Assembly (NCBI RefSeq): GCF_040703035.1
Contig: NZ_CP159996.1
Span: 2,576,001 to 2,640,000 of the forward strand
DNA from: Terribacillus aidingensis
GTDB taxonomy: Bacteria; Bacillota; Bacilli; Bacillales; Amphibacillaceae
Direction of reading: 5' to 3'
Length of the DNA: 64,000 nucleotides
This document shows, in pieces, positions 18,403-27,171 of this stretch (positions are counted from its first letter, which is position 1; each line of letters begins with the position of its first letter). The notes beneath the pieces are model-generated. The model was given only the letters and a program-made list of their open reading frames with translations. It searched no databases and had not been told where the DNA came from. The translations under genes were made by a program, and so were the position numbers.

Positions 18403-19281
18403 CTATAATACTTTTATATTCAATAGTCCTGCCAATTCCTTACGCAAACCATCCAGTTCCTCGATGCCTTTAAAGTTGGCAATCAAGCCTTGGATGAGCA
18501 GCTTTTTCGGCTCTTTTTTCTGCATCTCTTCCTGAATCAGTTCAACAACTCCTTGCAGCTCCTGCACATCCTGGACATCTGCATCAAGGGTTAGAATAAC
18601 AACCTGCATCCGTTCTAACACCTGTTTTACTTCCCGCTCCTTCATCTCTTTCTCGAAAATGGAAGCTGAAACTGGTGTTGCATCTGTCACAAGTGGTTCA
18701 GCTTTCCTTTTCAAAAGACCTTCCACCATATCATCCATTCGTTCGAGAATATAAGAAGCTGTCTTGTCCAGATCCAAGATCAGCCCATGAAGAAGCATAT
18801 CACCGATGATTTGTGCAAGAATCCCTTCCTGCATCATTCTTAAATCCTTTAAATACGGTTTGCTTTCTTCTCCGTATACTTCAAGCAAATCAAGCTCTGT
18901 CTTACGCCTTCCCTTTTCCATTTCCTCCAGGAAAAACAATTCCATCTCTTTCCCTATATCGGAATCGATATCGTGACGCTGCATTACGATGAAATTTCCG
19001 CGTTTGACGAGTTCACGCATCATGGTTGCCAGACGCAGCTTTGCTTTCTCCCGGCTGTCCAAATCCAGCTGATCGACTTTTCCGATCTCTTTCGTTATCA
19101 AACGGATATGATAGCGAAGGATTTCTGCCATCAGCTCTTCCTTGGATTTGAAGTAAAGGTAAAATGCCCCCTTGGAAAGCTTGCTCGCGACTGCAATCTC
19201 TTGAATGCTTGCAGCATGATAGCCCTTTTTGGCAATAATCTCAGTTGCTCGTTCAATTATTGTGATTTTTTTCTCCTGCAT
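18403..19281 (-). CDS. yerO: TetR/AcrR family regulator (YerO-like)
   Basis: 292 residues from ATG 19281 after AAAGGAAAGG; the longer frame to 19314 would run through the operator. The HTH is typical: ATEIIAKKGYHAASIQEIAVASKLSKGAFYLYFKSKEEL at about residues 14-52. The C-terminal half is unusually long for TetR (about 290 instead of 190-220), as in YerO, and ends in a leucine-rich segment. It is divergent from the swrC-like RND gene. A near-identical operator precedes both genes, so it most likely represses itself and the pump. Confidence 0.9.
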   Translation of the reverse strand: MQEKKITIIERATEIIAKKGYHAASIQEIAVASKLSKGAFYLYFKSKEELMAEILRYHIRLITKEIGKVDQLDLDSREKAKLRLATMMRELVKRGNFIVMQRHDIDSDIGKEMELFFLEEMEKGRRKTELDLLEVYGEESKPYLKDLRMMQEGILAQIIGDMLLHGLILDLDKTASYILERMDDMVEGLLKRKAEPLVTDATPVSASIFEKEMKEREVKQVLERMQVVILTLDADVQDVQELQGVVELIQEEMQKKEPKKLLIQGLIANFKGIEELDGLRKELAGLLNIKVL

Positions 19282-19299
19282 ATTGCCTTTCCTTTCGAC

Positions 19300-19313
19300 T
19301 GACCGGTCGGTCA
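19300..19313. promoter_or_regulatory. TetR operator in front of yerO
   Basis: TGACC-GGTC-GGTCA is a perfect inverted repeat with a 4-bp spacer, 19 bp upstream of the yerO start. The same arms occur at 19447-19460. Confidence 0.75.
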
Positions 19314-19405
19314 TAAGTGTGTTAAGAGACTGTGAATAATATATGAATTCTTAGAATTAAGCTGTAATTAAGCTATTGAACTTCCTTATATCCTTGATAT
19401 AATTG

Positions 19406-19434
19406 TTGCATTGTGATGTGGTTGCCTATATAGT
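19406..19434 (+). promoter_or_regulatory. Sigma-A promoter of swrC
   Basis: TTGCAT and TATAGT are separated by 17 bp. The TetR-type operator lies just downstream, around the expected transcription start, where binding would block RNA polymerase. Confidence 0.65.
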
Positions 19435-19446
19435 ATAGAGGACTAA

Positions 19447-19460
19447 TGACCAGTCGGTCA
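19447..19460. promoter_or_regulatory. TetR operator in front of swrC
   Basis: TGACC-AGTC-GGTCA matches the operator at 19300-19313 in 13 of 14 bases. It lies 13-26 bp beyond the -10 box. Confidence 0.75.
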
Positions 19461-19484
19461 AATGGAGAGTAAAGGAGCTGGACC

Positions 19485-22400
19485 GTGAGAAAGTTTATCA
19501 ACTTTTCTTTGAAAAATAAGGTTGCCGTATGGTTACTTACCATCATGGTTGTCGTGACAGGTATTTATGCTGGAACAAATATGAAACTGGAAACACTTCC
19601 GGATATCAGTGTACCAGTCCTCACCGTAACAACTACATATCCTGGCGCACCGCCAGAGGAAGTCATGGAAAATGTAACAGAACCAATTGAGCAAGCTGTC
19701 CAAAGCTTGGATGGCATAGAGAATGTAAGCTCTACATCGATGCAGAATGCATCAACTATCCAGTTGGAATACGCCTATTCCAAAAATCTGGATGATGCAG
19801 AAACGGAAGTAAAGGAAGCACTTGAGAATGTACAGCTTCCAGAGGATGCAGAAGAACCAGAAGCTGCACAAATCAATTTGAATTCCTTCCCTGTCATCAC
19901 ACTTAGTGCTTCTAATAGCAATCAAACAATAGAAGAACTGACACAGACTGTCGAATCCGATCTCCAGCCAGCACTGGAAGGAATTGAAGGTGCCGCTTCT
20001 GTTGGCATCTCTGGACAGCAGCTGCAGGAAGTTCAAATCACTTACGATGAAGATGCTCTGGCAGAAAATGGTTTGACACAGGATACTGTCGGTCAAGTCA
20101 TCCAGAACAGCAGTGATTCTTACCCGCTCGGCTTGTACCAATTCGGTAACAGCGAGAAAAACGTTGCTGTAGATGGCAACATTGTCACACTTGATGATTT
20201 GCGTAACTTGGAAATTCCGGTTACAGGCAGTGCAAGTGCACAACAGGCACAAGGCGGCCAGGAAGCGGCTGCAGGTCAAAGCCCTCAGGCAGCTGCAGGC
20301 GGTCAAGCTGATGCTGCAGCACAAGCAGCTCAGGCTGCACAAGCTCCGACTGAACTTCCAACCGTCCAGCTGCAGGATGTAGCTGAAGTGGAAGTAGTCG
20401 GTGAAGTAGAATCTATTTCCCGTACAAATGGCGAAGATTCCATCGGGATTGACATTACGAAAGATCCAAACGCCAATACAGTAGAAGTTGTTAATGCAGT
20501 AAAAGAAGAAATCAAGCAGTTTGAAGATGATCATGAAGGTATGACCATCACGTCAACAATGGACCAAGGTGCACCAATCGAAGATTCTGTCCACACGATG
20601 GTGAACAAAGCACTCTTCGGTGCCATTTTCGCTGTGATTATCATTCTCCTGTTCCTGCGGAATATCCGTTCTACAATCATTTCTATCATTTCGATTCCAT
20701 TATCGATTTTGATTGGTCTGATTTTCCTATATGAAATGGATATCAGCTTGAACATCATGACATTGGGTGCCATCACCGTTGCCATCGGCCGGGTAATTGA
20801 TGACTCGATTGTTGTTGTAGAAAATATCTACCGACGCATGTCCTTGGCAGATGAGAAACTGCGCGGCAAAGACTTGATCATTGATGCAACACGTGAAATG
20901 TTCGTCCCGATTCTATCCTCTACTGTTGTAACAGTAGCAGTATTCCTTCCTCTTGGATTAGTTGAAGGACAAATCGGAGAATTGTTCCTGCCATTCGCAT
21001 TAGCTGTCGTATTCGCTTTGCTGGCATCCTTGCTCGTTGCGGTTACCGTTGTACCGATGGTGGCACATACATTGTTCCGCAAACGATTGGATCGCGGCAC
21101 TAGCGAAGAAGATGCAAAAAATTATGTACACAAAGAAGAAAAACCAAGCAAACTGGCGAATTTCTACAAGCGAGTCTTGAATTGGAGCTTGTCGCATAAA
21201 ATCATCACTTTCGTTATTGCGCTTGTTTTACTAATCGGAAGTCTGTTCTTAGTTCCTTCGATTGGCGTCAGCTTTATTCCTAGTACCGGCGAGAATATGG
21301 TCGTTGCGTCTTATTCACCTGAACCAGGTCAAACACGCGAAGACATTCAGGAAGTTGCTGACCAAGCCGAGGATATGCTGCTAGATCGCAACGGCGTTGA
21401 GACGTTGCAGTATACAATCAGCAGCGGAGGTAATCCGCTCTCAGGTTCAACCGGAGATTCAGCCCTCTTCTATTTAGGCTATAGCGATGATTATGAAGAT
21501 ATCCAAAGCGAGACAGAAGCAGTCGTCGATGATCTGCAAGCCTTGACAGACCAAGGTGAGTGGGGATCCATCGACATGACGGGCACAAGCAGCAACACAA
21601 CACAATATTACATCTACGGTGATAACGTAGAAGATATTCAAACTGCGTCTCAGCAGGTCATTGATCTAATTGAAAATGACAATAACTTTACTAACGTGGA
21701 TTCTGATGCTTCTGAGCAATATGACAAATATACAATTGTAGCCAACCAGGAAGAACTGGCTCAGTTAGGTTTGACAGCAGCTCAAGTCACGGCTCAGCTG
21801 TCCAACATTGGCAGCCAGCCGTCAATCGCTACTATTCAAAATGATGATGGCGAAGCACTGGATGTTTATGTGCAAGTAGCAAACGAATCTTTCGAGGATA
21901 AAGAAGATCTGGAAAATACAACGATCCAAACTTCACTCGGAACAGAAGTGGCTCTGAACGAAATTGCTGAAATCGAAGACGGTCAGTCTCCGAATACATT
22001 GCAGCGACGTGATGAAAAACTTTACGGTTCTGTATCTGCTGATATTACAAGCGATGATATCGCAACTGCTACTAGCGGTTTGCAAGAAGAGATTGATAAC
22101 CTTGAATTGCCTGATGGCGTAAGCATCGATCAGGGCGGGGTTTCTGAACAGATTAATGAATCGTTCAGCCAGCTTGGTCTTGCAATCCTGGCAGCGATTG
22201 CGATTGTATACTTCGTACTAGTATTAACATTCGGCGGAGCACTGGCACCGTTTGCTATCCTATTCTCCCTGCCGTTCACAGTCATTGGTGCGTTGGTAGG
22301 ATTGCTCATCGGCGGCGAGACAATCAGTGTTTCCTCCCTTATCGGGGTGCTTATGCTGATCGGTATCGTTGTAACGAACGCCATCGTTCTAGTTGATCGT

Positions 22401-22733
22401 ATCATTCATAAGGAAAAAGAAGGCATTCCGACTCGCGAAGCGATTCTCGAAGCCGGTGTAACTCGTCTTCGTCCGATACTGATGACAGCCATTGCTACAA
22501 TCGGTGCACTTGCACCACTTGCTTTCGGCTTCGAAGGCGGCGGTTCCGTTCTTATCTCGAAAGGACTTGGAATCACTGTAATGGGCGGTCTTATCAGTTC
22601 TACCTTGCTGACACTTGTTATCGTACCTATCGTGTATGAAGCAACAACACGCTTCAGCCTGCAAGAGCATCATAAAGCAGAGCGCCAGCGCCGCAAGGAA
22701 AGAAAACGAGCGAAGAAAGCAGCTAAGGAATAA
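19485..22733 (+). CDS. swrC: RND efflux permease (SwrC/YerP-like)
   Basis: 1082 residues starting at GTG after AAAGGAG. The AcrB-type topology is clear: one N-terminal helix (13-30), a large outside domain, a helix bundle at about 365-540 with AIGRVIDDSIVVVENIYRRM, a second outside domain and a second bundle at about 895-1055 with LIGIVVTNAIVLVDRI. The B. subtilis counterpart SwrC exports surfactin and supports swarming. The first outside domain carries an Ala/Gln/Gly-rich stretch at about residues 247-292. The TetR gene yerO is divergent. No MFP or outer-membrane partner is nearby, as expected in a Gram-positive. Confidence 0.92.
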   Translation: MRKFINFSLKNKVAVWLLTIMVVVTGIYAGTNMKLETLPDISVPVLTVTTTYPGAPPEEVMENVTEPIEQAVQSLDGIENVSSTSMQNASTIQLEYAYSKNLDDAETEVKEALENVQLPEDAEEPEAAQINLNSFPVITLSASNSNQTIEELTQTVESDLQPALEGIEGAASVGISGQQLQEVQITYDEDALAENGLTQDTVGQVIQNSSDSYPLGLYQFGNSEKNVAVDGNIVTLDDLRNLEIPVTGSASAQQAQGGQEAAAGQSPQAAAGGQADAAAQAAQAAQAPTELPTVQLQDVAEVEVVGEVESISRTNGEDSIGIDITKDPNANTVEVVNAVKEEIKQFEDDHEGMTITSTMDQGAPIEDSVHTMVNKALFGAIFAVIIILLFLRNIRSTIISIISIPLSILIGLIFLYEMDISLNIMTLGAITVAIGRVIDDSIVVVENIYRRMSLADEKLRGKDLIIDATREMFVPILSSTVVTVAVFLPLGLVEGQIGELFLPFALAVVFALLASLLVAVTVVPMVAHTLFRKRLDRGTSEEDAKNYVHKEEKPSKLANFYKRVLNWSLSHKIITFVIALVLLIGSLFLVPSIGVSFIPSTGENMVVASYSPEPGQTREDIQEVADQAEDMLLDRNGVETLQYTISSGGNPLSGSTGDSALFYLGYSDDYEDIQSETEAVVDDLQALTDQGEWGSIDMTGTSSNTTQYYIYGDNVEDIQTASQQVIDLIENDNNFTNVDSDASEQYDKYTIVANQEELAQLGLTAAQVTAQLSNIGSQPSIATIQNDDGEALDVYVQVANESFEDKEDLENTTIQTSLGTEVALNEIAEIEDGQSPNTLQRRDEKLYGSVSADITSDDIATATSGLQEEIDNLELPDGVSIDQGGVSEQINESFSQLGLAILAAIAIVYFVLVLTFGGALAPFAILFSLPFTVIGALVGLLIGGETISVSSLIGVLMLIGIVVTNAIVLVDRIIHKEKEGIPTREAILEAGVTRLRPILMTAIATIGALAPLAFGFEGGGSVLISKGLGITVMGGLISSTLLTLVIVPIVYEATTRFSLQEHHKAERQRRKERKRAKKAAKE

Positions 22734-22738
22734 AACAA

Positions 22739-22774
22739 GAAAAGCCTGCAGTATTTATACACTGCAGGCTTTTC
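22739..22774 (+). terminator. Intrinsic terminator after swrC
   Basis: A perfect 14-bp stem (22739-22752 with 22761-22774) starts a few bases after the stop. Confidence 0.85.
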
Positions 22775-22793
22775 TATTAACTTGGAGGATTCG

Positions 22794-23330
22794 ATGAAAC
22801 CAGAACGCATACTGACCGTAGAAGCATCCGACTCTCTGAATTTTCTCTTGTATGTAAATAATTACGTTAAACAGGAAAAGCACCGCTTCCCGTACTTAGA
22901 AGGAAATCCATGGAATTTGCAAGAACCATCAATTTTACAGCCGTTATTACAGCATCACTGGAACGAAACCTTAACTGCACCTACTTATCCTCCCCTGCCT
23001 GTTTACCAACAAAAAGAAAAATTCCGTTTACTTTTTCATGATGAAAACAGCTTTGAAAGCTGCTTGAACACCTTCTATTCATGGTGGGGAAGCATGGCCG
23101 GAAAAATGGCTATTGAACGTTTTGTCGATCAAGACAGCATCAATTCGTTGTATACCCTTTTCCTTTTAACCAACAAAGATCAACTAACCATTAATCTTCT
23201 TTACGAAAATGACATTCTGGGAAGCCCCATCGTTGATAATCAGCTAGTTCTTAGCTTAAGAGAAACATTTGTGAGAGAGGAAATGATAACAACAATGCAA
23301 GATCGTCTAACTTTTAATGGGAATAAGTAA
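22794..23330 (+). CDS. Hypothetical protein
   Basis: 178 residues from ATG 22794, following TTGGAGGATTCG. It is aromatic-rich and soluble, with no signal peptide or membrane helix: KPERILTVEASDSLNFLLYVNNYVK at the start, FYSWWGSMAGKMAIERFVDQD near 100-120. I do not recognise a family. It sits alone between swrC and the convergent gas vesicle cluster, so co-regulation with either is not shown. Confidence 0.7.
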   Translation: MKPERILTVEASDSLNFLLYVNNYVKQEKHRFPYLEGNPWNLQEPSILQPLLQHHWNETLTAPTYPPLPVYQQKEKFRLLFHDENSFESCLNTFYSWWGSMAGKMAIERFVDQDSINSLYTLFLLTNKDQLTINLLYENDILGSPIVDNQLVLSLRETFVREEMITTMQDRLTFNGNK

Positions 23331-23410
23331 GAAAGCTTGAGTTATATACACATAATGTTGCAACTCGTATACACTTGTAACGTGCAGAGCGGGGAATCAT
23401 CTACAGTAAA

Positions 23411-23434
23411 AAGCTCCGGCAATGTGCCGGAGCT
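23411..23434 (-). terminator. Terminator of the gas vesicle cluster
   Basis: A perfect 10-bp stem (AAGCTCCGGC with GCCGGAGCTT, 4-base loop) lies 4 bp past the gvpU stop, with a U-run on the minus strand. Confidence 0.88.
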
Positions 23435-23438
23435 TACA

Positions 23439-23810
23439 TTATTCTTCATCTGATATTCTTCCAAGGAAGAATCCATCTACCTCGCTAATCTTTCCGCGCC
23501 ATAGAAGATCAGAATTAGCTGGTGTAGTTTTATTTTCTGATAGATATGTGGACATATTTTTTAAATGAATGTACTCCGCATTGCTTTGCTTGGTGTCCGC
23601 CGATTCCTCCGCCTGCTTCAAAGCTTCCTTCAATTGCTTAGCCACATCATTTTTTTCTGAGATGCTGTCTTTTAAATTGGAGAAATAAGATGCGGCTGAA
23701 ATGATAGTCCCAGTGACCAGCCCACCTTTCACATGCAGTGTTATATCCGTGGAGAAATCATGATGATTAGCTGCTTGTACAAAGAATGATAAGATTTCAT
23801 CTTTAGCCAT
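23439..23810 (-). CDS. gvpU: Gas vesicle protein GvpU
   Basis: 123 residues from ATG 23810, six bases after AGGAGGG; an in-frame TTG lies at 23816. The C-terminal signature WRGKISEVDGFFLGRISDEE and the N-terminal FFVQAANHHDFSTDITLHVKGGLVTGTIIS match GvpU of Bacillus megaterium. It is the last gene of the cluster. GvpU is accessory: in B. megaterium it has been linked to vesicle clustering. Its presence at the end of a J-T-U tail is the usual Bacillus arrangement. Confidence 0.9.
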   Translation of the reverse strand: MAKDEILSFFVQAANHHDFSTDITLHVKGGLVTGTIISAASYFSNLKDSISEKNDVAKQLKEALKQAEESADTKQSNAEYIHLKNMSTYLSENKTTPANSDLLWRGKISEVDGFFLGRISDEE

Positions 23811-23825
23811 TTTCAACCCTCCTAA

Positions 23826-24443
23826 TTACTTTGTTACGTCATCTTGTCGCACGATTGTTATTCCATTGCTGTTCGCAGTATCTTCCTCTTTTGACGAGTT
23901 ATCATTCAAAAGCTGGTTCAATTTATTTTCCAATTCTTCGATTTTCTGCTTTAAATGCTCATTCTCATCACGCAGGTTCTCGTTAGCTTGGTTGTTCTGG
24001 CTGCTTGGATCCTTTTGTTTATCCTGATTGTTGTTATCATCTTGATTTTCTTGATTGTTGCTATCATCTTGCTTATCCTGATTGTTCTTATCATTTTGAT
24101 TGTCCTCGTGGTTCTTATCATTCTCGTTCTTTTCTTCTTGTTCTTCTGTGTTATTATCTTCGTCCGAACTCTTGTCTTTTTTAAATTTATCCTGCACCAT
24201 ATTGATGGTCTGGTCTTTCATCTGCTTAACTGATTCACCTAAGTCTTTTCCCGTCACCTTCGTTTTCGCTGATTTGAAAGTACCTGCGATTTTCTTCCCG
24301 ATATTTGGACTAGTTAGTAGTCCGATTGAGGCTCCGGCTATACCACCTGCAATTGTCCGATTCCAAGTATTATCTACCTTCCTTACTTTATCTGCTGTTT
24401 TAACTACTGCCTTATTTACAACTTTATCTTTCATTTCACTCAT
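23826..24443 (-). CDS. gvpT: Gas vesicle protein GvpT with low-complexity tail
   Basis: 205 residues. The first 75 residues contain a glycine-rich YtxH-like helix (TIAGGIAGASIGLLTSPNIGKKIAG near 30-54), as in B. megaterium GvpT. Residues about 90-150 are an Asn/Asp/Gln/Lys/Glu tract built of short repeats like NNQDKQD, then a coiled coil (LRDENEHLKQKIEELENKLNQLL near 155-177) and a polar tail. GvpT is an accessory protein of unknown function. The tract is translated in the same frame throughout, so it is not a frameshift artefact. Confidence 0.8.
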   Translation of the reverse strand: MSEMKDKVVNKAVVKTADKVRKVDNTWNRTIAGGIAGASIGLLTSPNIGKKIAGTFKSAKTKVTGKDLGESVKQMKDQTINMVQDKFKKDKSSDEDNNTEEQEEKNENDKNHEDNQNDKNNQDKQDDSNNQENQDDNNNQDKQKDPSSQNNQANENLRDENEHLKQKIEELENKLNQLLNDNSSKEEDTANSNGITIVRQDDVTK

Positions 24444-24456
24444 TTTCTGTTCCTCC

Positions 24457-24762
24457 TTAATCCGACATTTTTTGTTCTAGTAATTCCAGGCGTTTCTGAA
24501 GCTGTTCGTTTTCCTCCTGCAGCCTTTTCGTATTGCTGTCTGCTTTTGAGGATAGATATGGATCTGATTCCCACCAGTCTAAGCCAATTTCTTTTGCTTT
24601 ATCGACCGAGGCTACGATTAAACGTATCTTGATGGTAAGCAGTTCTACATCAGCTATCCCTACTGTGATGTCCCCAGCAATAACGACACCTTTATCCAGT
24701 ACTTTTTCCAATACATCGACCAAGTTACTCGTGTTGCTCTGAACGACTTGTTGATCTGCCAT
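24457..24762 (-). CDS. gvpJ: Gas vesicle protein GvpJ (GvpA family)
   Basis: 101 residues. The GvpA-type core runs through LVDVLEKVLDKGVVIAGDITVGIADVELLTIKIRLIVASVDKAKEIGLDWW at about residues 14-64, followed by a predicted coiled coil (QEENEQLQKRLELLEQKM). GvpJ is thought to contribute to the conical tips or nucleation of the vesicle. It follows gvpK by 4 bp. Confidence 0.92.
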   Translation of the reverse strand: MADQQVVQSNTSNLVDVLEKVLDKGVVIAGDITVGIADVELLTIKIRLIVASVDKAKEIGLDWWESDPYLSSKADSNTKRLQEENEQLQKRLELLEQKMSD

Positions 24763-24766
24763 GTTT

Positions 24767-25063
24767 TCACTTCTTTCCTGGTAAGAGATTTCCTAATGGG
24801 CCAAGGTCAATATTCAAATCTTCATCTTTTAAGTTGAAGATTAGCTTCAGTTCTTCCATCTTTAATTCCAAATTCATCAATGCCATGCCAAGATCTTCAA
24901 TTTGCTGATCCGATAGTGTTCCGCCTTCCACCCGACGAATGGCATGACGTTCGACAATCTGGCGAAGCAATTCGATCACTGTCATAACTAATTGTGCCAA
25001 ACCATGTTCCGCATCATCAGGATCTAAATGGATTCGCCCGCTCTTCGGCTGCTGCACTTCCAT
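24767..25063 (-). CDS. gvpK: Gas vesicle protein GvpK
   Basis: 98 residues. ATG 25063 follows GGAGGAG and lies inside the end of gvpS (47-bp overlap). The family motif RIHLDPDDAEHGLAQLVMTVIELLRQIVERHAIRRVEGGTLSDQQIEDLG covers residues 10-59 and is typical of GvpK. It is one of the core proteins required for vesicle assembly in studied clusters. Confidence 0.93.
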   Translation of the reverse strand: MEVQQPKSGRIHLDPDDAEHGLAQLVMTVIELLRQIVERHAIRRVEGGTLSDQQIEDLGMALMNLELKMEELKLIFNLKDEDLNIDLGPLGNLLPGKK

Positions 25064-25310
25064 GTTCCAACTCCTCCTTCTGTTTATCAAATGCTTCTGA
25101 TGTAAAGTCCATCCGTGTATTACCGGATTGATTTTGTACTAGTGTCTCAACAGAGGCAATCAGCACTCGCAAGTCTAAGTACACTAAGTCAACTCCAGCA
25201 ATTGAAATAATTAAATCTCCTTTTATTGCAACACCCTTATCGAGGATGACATCAAGTATATCTATCAAGGAAACATCCTTGTTTCTGTCGATCGTCTCAC
25301 GTGTATTCAT
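25017..25310 (-). CDS. gvpS: Gas vesicle protein GvpS (GvpA family)
   Basis: 97 residues from ATG 25310 after GGAGG; the longer frame to 25412 overlaps gvpL and has no start signal. The GvpA-like core is SLIDILDVILDKGVAIKGDLIISIAGVDLVYLDLRVLIASVETL at about residues 13-56. GvpS is the third GvpA-family paralogue here, beside GvpA and GvpJ. Its end overlaps gvpK, an arrangement suggesting coupled translation. Confidence 0.88.
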   Translation of the reverse strand: MNTRETIDRNKDVSLIDILDVILDKGVAIKGDLIISIAGVDLVYLDLRVLIASVETLVQNQSGNTRMDFTSEAFDKQKEELEHGSAAAEERANPFRS

Positions 25311-25323
25311 CTTGTGCCTCCAT

Positions 25324-26133
25324 CTAATAGACGAAATGATAAGCTGGCCAAGGTCCAGTTGCTTCGAATCTCCATCCAGACGAAGCACTTTCTTCATTTT
25401 TCTGTTGAACAAGCTCTAAAAATGCTTCTACTTGGTTCTCCTGGATAAGATAAACACTATTCCAGCTCATTTCCAGCTCACGACCTGTGACGTCCTTGCT
25501 CCAGGCTGTCTTCACTTTCTCTTCTGAAGCAATTTCAGTTAGTTCAGCATGTACCTGTTCACAGAATTGGTTTTTCTCTTTTTCTAATTCACCATCAACA
25601 AGCTGATCGATTTTCCGCTTTTTAAAGAATTGACGGCCGGGAGGCAAGCTCTCTATTTCCTTCATCTTTTCTTTAATGCTGGGGCTGTGCTGCAGTACGT
25701 GCTCACGGAGGGGTTCATCATCACAGTAGATTTTCAGATTCCATTCCTGGCTGTCTTTAATTCTGACAAATAGACTTTGGATTGTATCTGCTTGTTCACG
25801 CAGCTTCTCTTCCAGACTGTCCTGACTCAGGTAGATTGTACAGAACTTCATTGGAATCAGCGTATACTGCTTTTGCAAATCAAGCAGCACTTCATGATGG
25901 TGCATTGCACTCTCCTGAAGCCATTCAAGGTCGTCCTTCATTCTCGACTCCAATGCTTCCCCTTCATACGCTTCCGCATCCACTTTCGTATAAATAGCTG
26001 CAATATCCCCGTATATTGCAACCGCTGCTTGCTGTTCCTTATCAATGCCAGCAAAAGAAGAAAATGGCGTTTTATCCAGTTCAATAACAGGTACAATACC
26101 GTATAAATAAATATAATTTTCCTTCTGTTCCAT
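25324..26133 (-). CDS. gvpL: Gas vesicle protein GvpL (GvpL/GvpF family)
   Basis: 269 residues. It begins ENYIYLYGIVPVIE and closes with FEATGPWPAYHFVY, the start and end signatures of the GvpL/GvpF family. The middle contains a helical stretch ESAMHHHEVLLDLQKQYTLIPMKFCTIY near 75-103. These proteins interact with GvpA and are needed early in assembly. It lies 5 bp from gvpG. Confidence 0.93.
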   Translation of the reverse strand: MEQKENYIYLYGIVPVIELDKTPFSSFAGIDKEQQAAVAIYGDIAAIYTKVDAEAYEGEALESRMKDDLEWLQESAMHHHEVLLDLQKQYTLIPMKFCTIYLSQDSLEEKLREQADTIQSLFVRIKDSQEWNLKIYCDDEPLREHVLQHSPSIKEKMKEIESLPPGRQFFKKRKIDQLVDGELEKEKNQFCEQVHAELTEIASEEKVKTAWSKDVTGRELEMSWNSVYLIQENQVEAFLELVQQKNEESASSGWRFEATGPWPAYHFVY

Positions 26134-26138
26134 ATCCC

Positions 26139-26402
26139 TTACTCCTTATCCTCTTCTTCAGCAAGCTTTTCCCACTCATCCAATTCACGCTGCTTGGCTA
26201 CTTCATAGCGCAGCAGCAGTTCCTGTTCCTTTTCTTTGTATGCCGCTTCTGAGATTTCCTCCAACTCATACAGCATCTGCAGTTGAATCAACTTTTGCTG
26301 TATAACGGAGATATCGAAATACTCCTTATCAGCTTCGCCCTTAATTTCTCGCCCAATTCTTATCAGTAGTTTGATTGGTGCAGAGACCAGAAAAGGGATC
26401 AT
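26139..26402 (-). CDS. gvpG: Gas vesicle protein GvpG
   Basis: 87 residues. MIPFLVSAPIKLLIRIGREIKGEADKE followed by a long charged helix (LEEISEAAYKEKEQELLLRYEVAKQRELDEWEKL) is the standard GvpG layout. The start overlaps the gvpF stop by 4 bp (ATGA). Confidence 0.93.
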   Translation of the reverse strand: MIPFLVSAPIKLLIRIGREIKGEADKEYFDISVIQQKLIQLQMLYELEEISEAAYKEKEQELLLRYEVAKQRELDEWEKLAEEEDKE

Positions 26403-27154
26403 GATGGCTTTTCAACCTGTAAACGAATATTGATAAAGTTATATGCTGGCCATGGGCCGGAATATTTAAAATCTACTTTTCCTTCCCATTTGTCATGGAG
26501 CTCATTGACTGCTTCATCAAATTGAGATTCTTTTTCCTTATCCAGCAAAAACGCACTGTTAAGCAGCATTTTCTCGCTGATCGGTTCATTTGCTTTTGCT
26601 GCTGTGGCGAGCTTCTGAAGCGGCGTAAGAATCTGTTCTTCCATTTGCCGGCGCTTGTCTGTAAAGAACTTCTGTGTTAGTTCACCAAGCTTCATTCGAT
26701 CATAGTATCCAGCTTCCTTGGATTTTTTGCTTACGGCTTCTTTCAGTCTGACGATAGCAGGATCTTTATGAATTTCCTCCTCCAGCCATTCCTGTTTGCC
26801 GATCACTTTCAATCCCAGCTCGATCTTATTGCGAATCTCCGGAAATAGTTCTGTAAACTGAGGTTCTAGTTTCTTCAGTATCACCTTGGCATCTTCATCC
26901 GTTTTAAAAACATTGCCGAAACTGACCGGAATCATCTCTTCCTGTTTCTTCATGACAGAGGAAAGGATAGCTTGATGAGCCATTAAATTATCCTTGGTAG
27001 GATGATAAATTTTCTGCGGAACTTTAGCCGCCACAAATGCCATATCCCTATGGTGAATCATATATGTGCTTCCAGAAACGCCATCCAGCTCCACATCTCC
27101 GAAGCTCGGCTGAACCGGATTCTGTACTGCGCAAAATACATACGTTCCATTCAT
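26399..27154 (-). CDS. gvpF: Gas vesicle protein GvpF (GvpL/GvpF family)
   Basis: 251 residues with ATG after AAAGGAGG. It starts NGTYVFCAVQNP and ends KFKYSGPWPAYNF-type (FKYSGPWPAYNFINIRL), matching GvpF. It binds GvpA in other systems and is considered essential. In B. megaterium a gvpN gene lies immediately upstream; here gvpO(R) ends only 17 bp before the gvpF start, so gvpN is absent at this place. Confidence 0.93.
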   Translation of the reverse strand: MNGTYVFCAVQNPVQPSFGDVELDGVSGSTYMIHHRDMAFVAAKVPQKIYHPTKDNLMAHQAILSSVMKKQEEMIPVSFGNVFKTDEDAKVILKKLEPQFTELFPEIRNKIELGLKVIGKQEWLEEEIHKDPAIVRLKEAVSKKSKEAGYYDRMKLGELTQKFFTDKRRQMEEQILTPLQKLATAAKANEPISEKMLLNSAFLLDKEKESQFDEAVNELHDKWEGKVDFKYSGPWPAYNFINIRLQVEKPS

Positions 27155-27171
27155 TGCTGCTGCCTCCTTTA

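Noticed and set aside
24100..24480. Plus-strand frame of 126 codons rich in Leu, Ser and Phe.
   Set aside because: It is the antisense image of gvpT and its low-complexity tract, giving hydrophobic residues opposite Asp, Asn and Lys codons. No start signal is present.
25311..25412. Longer N-terminus for GvpS.
   Set aside because: The extension overlaps the end of gvpL in another frame, lacks a ribosome site and does not resemble GvpA-family proteins.
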